Positions 62,948-64,000 of a stretch of DNA of 64,000 bases are shown piece after piece. The notes below the pieces were generated by a model, which was not told the origin of the DNA, ran no database searches, and saw nothing but the letters and a program-made list of their open reading frames with translations. Positions within the stretch are counted from its first letter, which is position 1. The number at the start of each line of letters is the position of its first letter. Source of the DNA: Branchinecta lynchi (Eukaryota; Arthropoda; Branchiopoda; Anostraca; Branchinectidae); assembly GCA_023053575.1 (NCBI GenBank), contig JAKZAP010000014.1:5146001-5210000 (forward strand). The letters run 5' to 3'. The position numbers were made by a program, and so were the translations under genes.

Positions 62948-63025
62948 ATGGGACCATTTTGTCACACTCAGCATCCCACCAGCTAAAGCTTCATATGAAT
63001 CCATCCTCTGTTCCCATCCAATACT
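62948..63025 (-). CDS. Roadblock/LC7 dynein light chain-like, penultimate exon
   Basis: Acceptor ACATAGCTACAG, donor CAT|GTAAGA. 78 nt, phase 0 to 0. Codes SIGWEQRMDSYEALAGGMLS plus VTKWSH, which corresponds to PIKSTMDN...QYASLMHSFILKAR in DYNLRB. Joined to the last exon it is about four residues shorter than DYNLRB before LTF. The first exon, with the ETLKR..GV.G..VVN..G region, is not in the window. Confidence 0.6.
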
Positions 63026-63109
63026 CTGTAGCTATGTTTGTTATGTGTTTAGTGTAAAGTTTTGCTACGTGCATTGTCTTTTTTCTTGTTGTTGTTGTTT
63101 TTTTCTTTT

Positions 63110-64000
63110 CTTTTTGGGATCCAAAAACGTAAGTGGAGGGATACCTATGACATCGCAAAAGTTGTCCGTCTGTCCGTCCGTCCGTCTGTAAGCACGGTAA
63201 CTCTCGAAGGGAATGAGATATTTTGTTGAAACTTGGTGTGAGGTTGGGTCATCGGACCAGTCGAGTTCGTAGATGGGCTTTGTAGCCCTACATTTAGGGG
63301 TGGGGGAGGGAGTTCAAATTAAGGGGCAAACAAAATATTTTGAAACAGCTAATGTGATGGTCGATTATGCGGTAAGAAGACAAGCTGAGCACGATGGTGA
63401 AAACCATTTTGTCATCGGAAGAGTAGTTCGCCCGGAATCCGGCCAAAACCGGAAAGTTTGTTAAAAGTAAAAGTTTTATTTGAAGTTGATTCGAGTTCGA
63501 ATCAAGGGTAGGAAGACATGCTGAAGACGATGGTGAATACCATTTTCTCGACGGACAAGTAGTTCGCCCCGAATCCGGCCGAACCCGGAAAGTTTGTTAA
63601 AATTAAAAGTTTTATTTCGAGTTGGTTAGATGTTCGATTTAGGGCAAGAAGACATGCTGAACACTTATGTGAAAACAATTTTCTACCCGGACATGTAGTT
63701 CGCCCGGAATCCGGCGAAAACCGGAAAGTTGGTTAAAAGTAAAAGTTTAATTTGAAGTTGATTAAATGTGTGATTTATGGGTAAATAGAAATACCGAACA
63801 CGATGGTGAAAATCATTTTCTCGCCGGACAACTTATTCGCCCGGAATCCGGCCAAACCCGGAAAATTTGTTAAAAGCAAAAGTTCGATTAGATGACAGAT
63901 TAAGGGGTAAGAAGAGAGGCTGAGTCGGTATATGACAATGGTTTTTTACCCGAAAATATAATTATTCCGGAATCCAGTTGTACCCGGAATTTTTTTTCAA
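63110..64000 (+). repeat. CCGGAATCCGG family (copy 3) with 136-bp tandem array, runs off the window
   Basis: The entry sequence GGGATCCAAAAACGTAAGTGGAGG...GTCCGTCCGTCCGTCTG is followed by five tandem units. The AATCCGG core lies at 63436, 63572, 63708 and 63845 (spacings 136, 136, 137), then a diverged unit at about 63971. Each unit has AAAACCGGAAAGTT(T/G)GTTAAAAGTAAAAGTT and GAAGACATGCTGAA. Longer arrays may continue beyond the edge. Confidence 0.88.

Overview
Eukaryotic, almost certainly invertebrate animal DNA: small spliced exons (35-230 nt) with GT-AG junctions sit in long introns packed with transposons. No prokaryotic signals, rRNA or CRISPR are visible. The exon peptides read most like arthropod-type orthologues as I remember them, but the species cannot be named from this window. 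Most recognisable exons are too short to show as long ORFs; they were found by joining splice sites with matching phases.

Host genes. (1) Left, minus strand: 5-6 exons of MRPS5 (mitochondrial ribosomal protein uS5m) between about 12.6 and 2.19 kb, including 35-nt and 37-nt microexons; its 3' exons lie off the left edge. (2) Centre to right, plus strand: DAP3/MRPS29 (mS29), the GTP-binding mitoribosomal small-subunit protein, from its start codon at 26118 to a tentative last exon ending at 61453. Nine exons are well supported, all with compatible phases. (3) Right edge, minus strand: the last two exons of a roadblock/LC7 dynein light chain-like gene (62428-63025), convergent with DAP3. MRPS5 and DAP3 point away from each other, about 13.5 kb apart, and both serve the mitochondrial small ribosomal subunit.

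Mobile DNA. The centrepiece is a 12,175-bp Ty3/gypsy-type LTR retrotransposon (43620-55794) in DAP3 intron 7. It has 545-bp LTRs differing at one position that I could find, a TCCG target duplication, gag with three zinc knuckles, a canonical -1 frameshift heptamer plus hairpin between gag and pol, a single-base frameshift inside reverse transcriptase, a roughly 400-residue extension after integrase, and about 4.7 kb of extra 3' sequence carrying an ORF with exact 24-residue repeats. Other elements: a decayed hAT transposon in DAP3 intron 1 with a perfect 8-bp target duplication and a higher-order minisatellite; at least four groups of non-LTR retrotransposon remnants (some nested); six families of short inverted-repeat elements; foldback elements; a 136-bp tandem array on the right edge; and a tRNA-Thr-like pseudogene.

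Layout. 0-12.6 kb: MRPS5 exons among MITEs and LINE fragments. 12.6-26 kb: intergenic, mostly nested LINEs. 26-61.5 kb: DAP3 with its transposon-filled introns. 61.5-64 kb: MITE, roadblock exons and satellite-like repeats. No clearly new biological system is proven. The least explained items are the accessory repeat ORF and long 3' region of the LTR element, the transposon end touching the splice acceptor of DAP3 exon 9, and the unidentified exon-like region around 17.4-17.9 kb.
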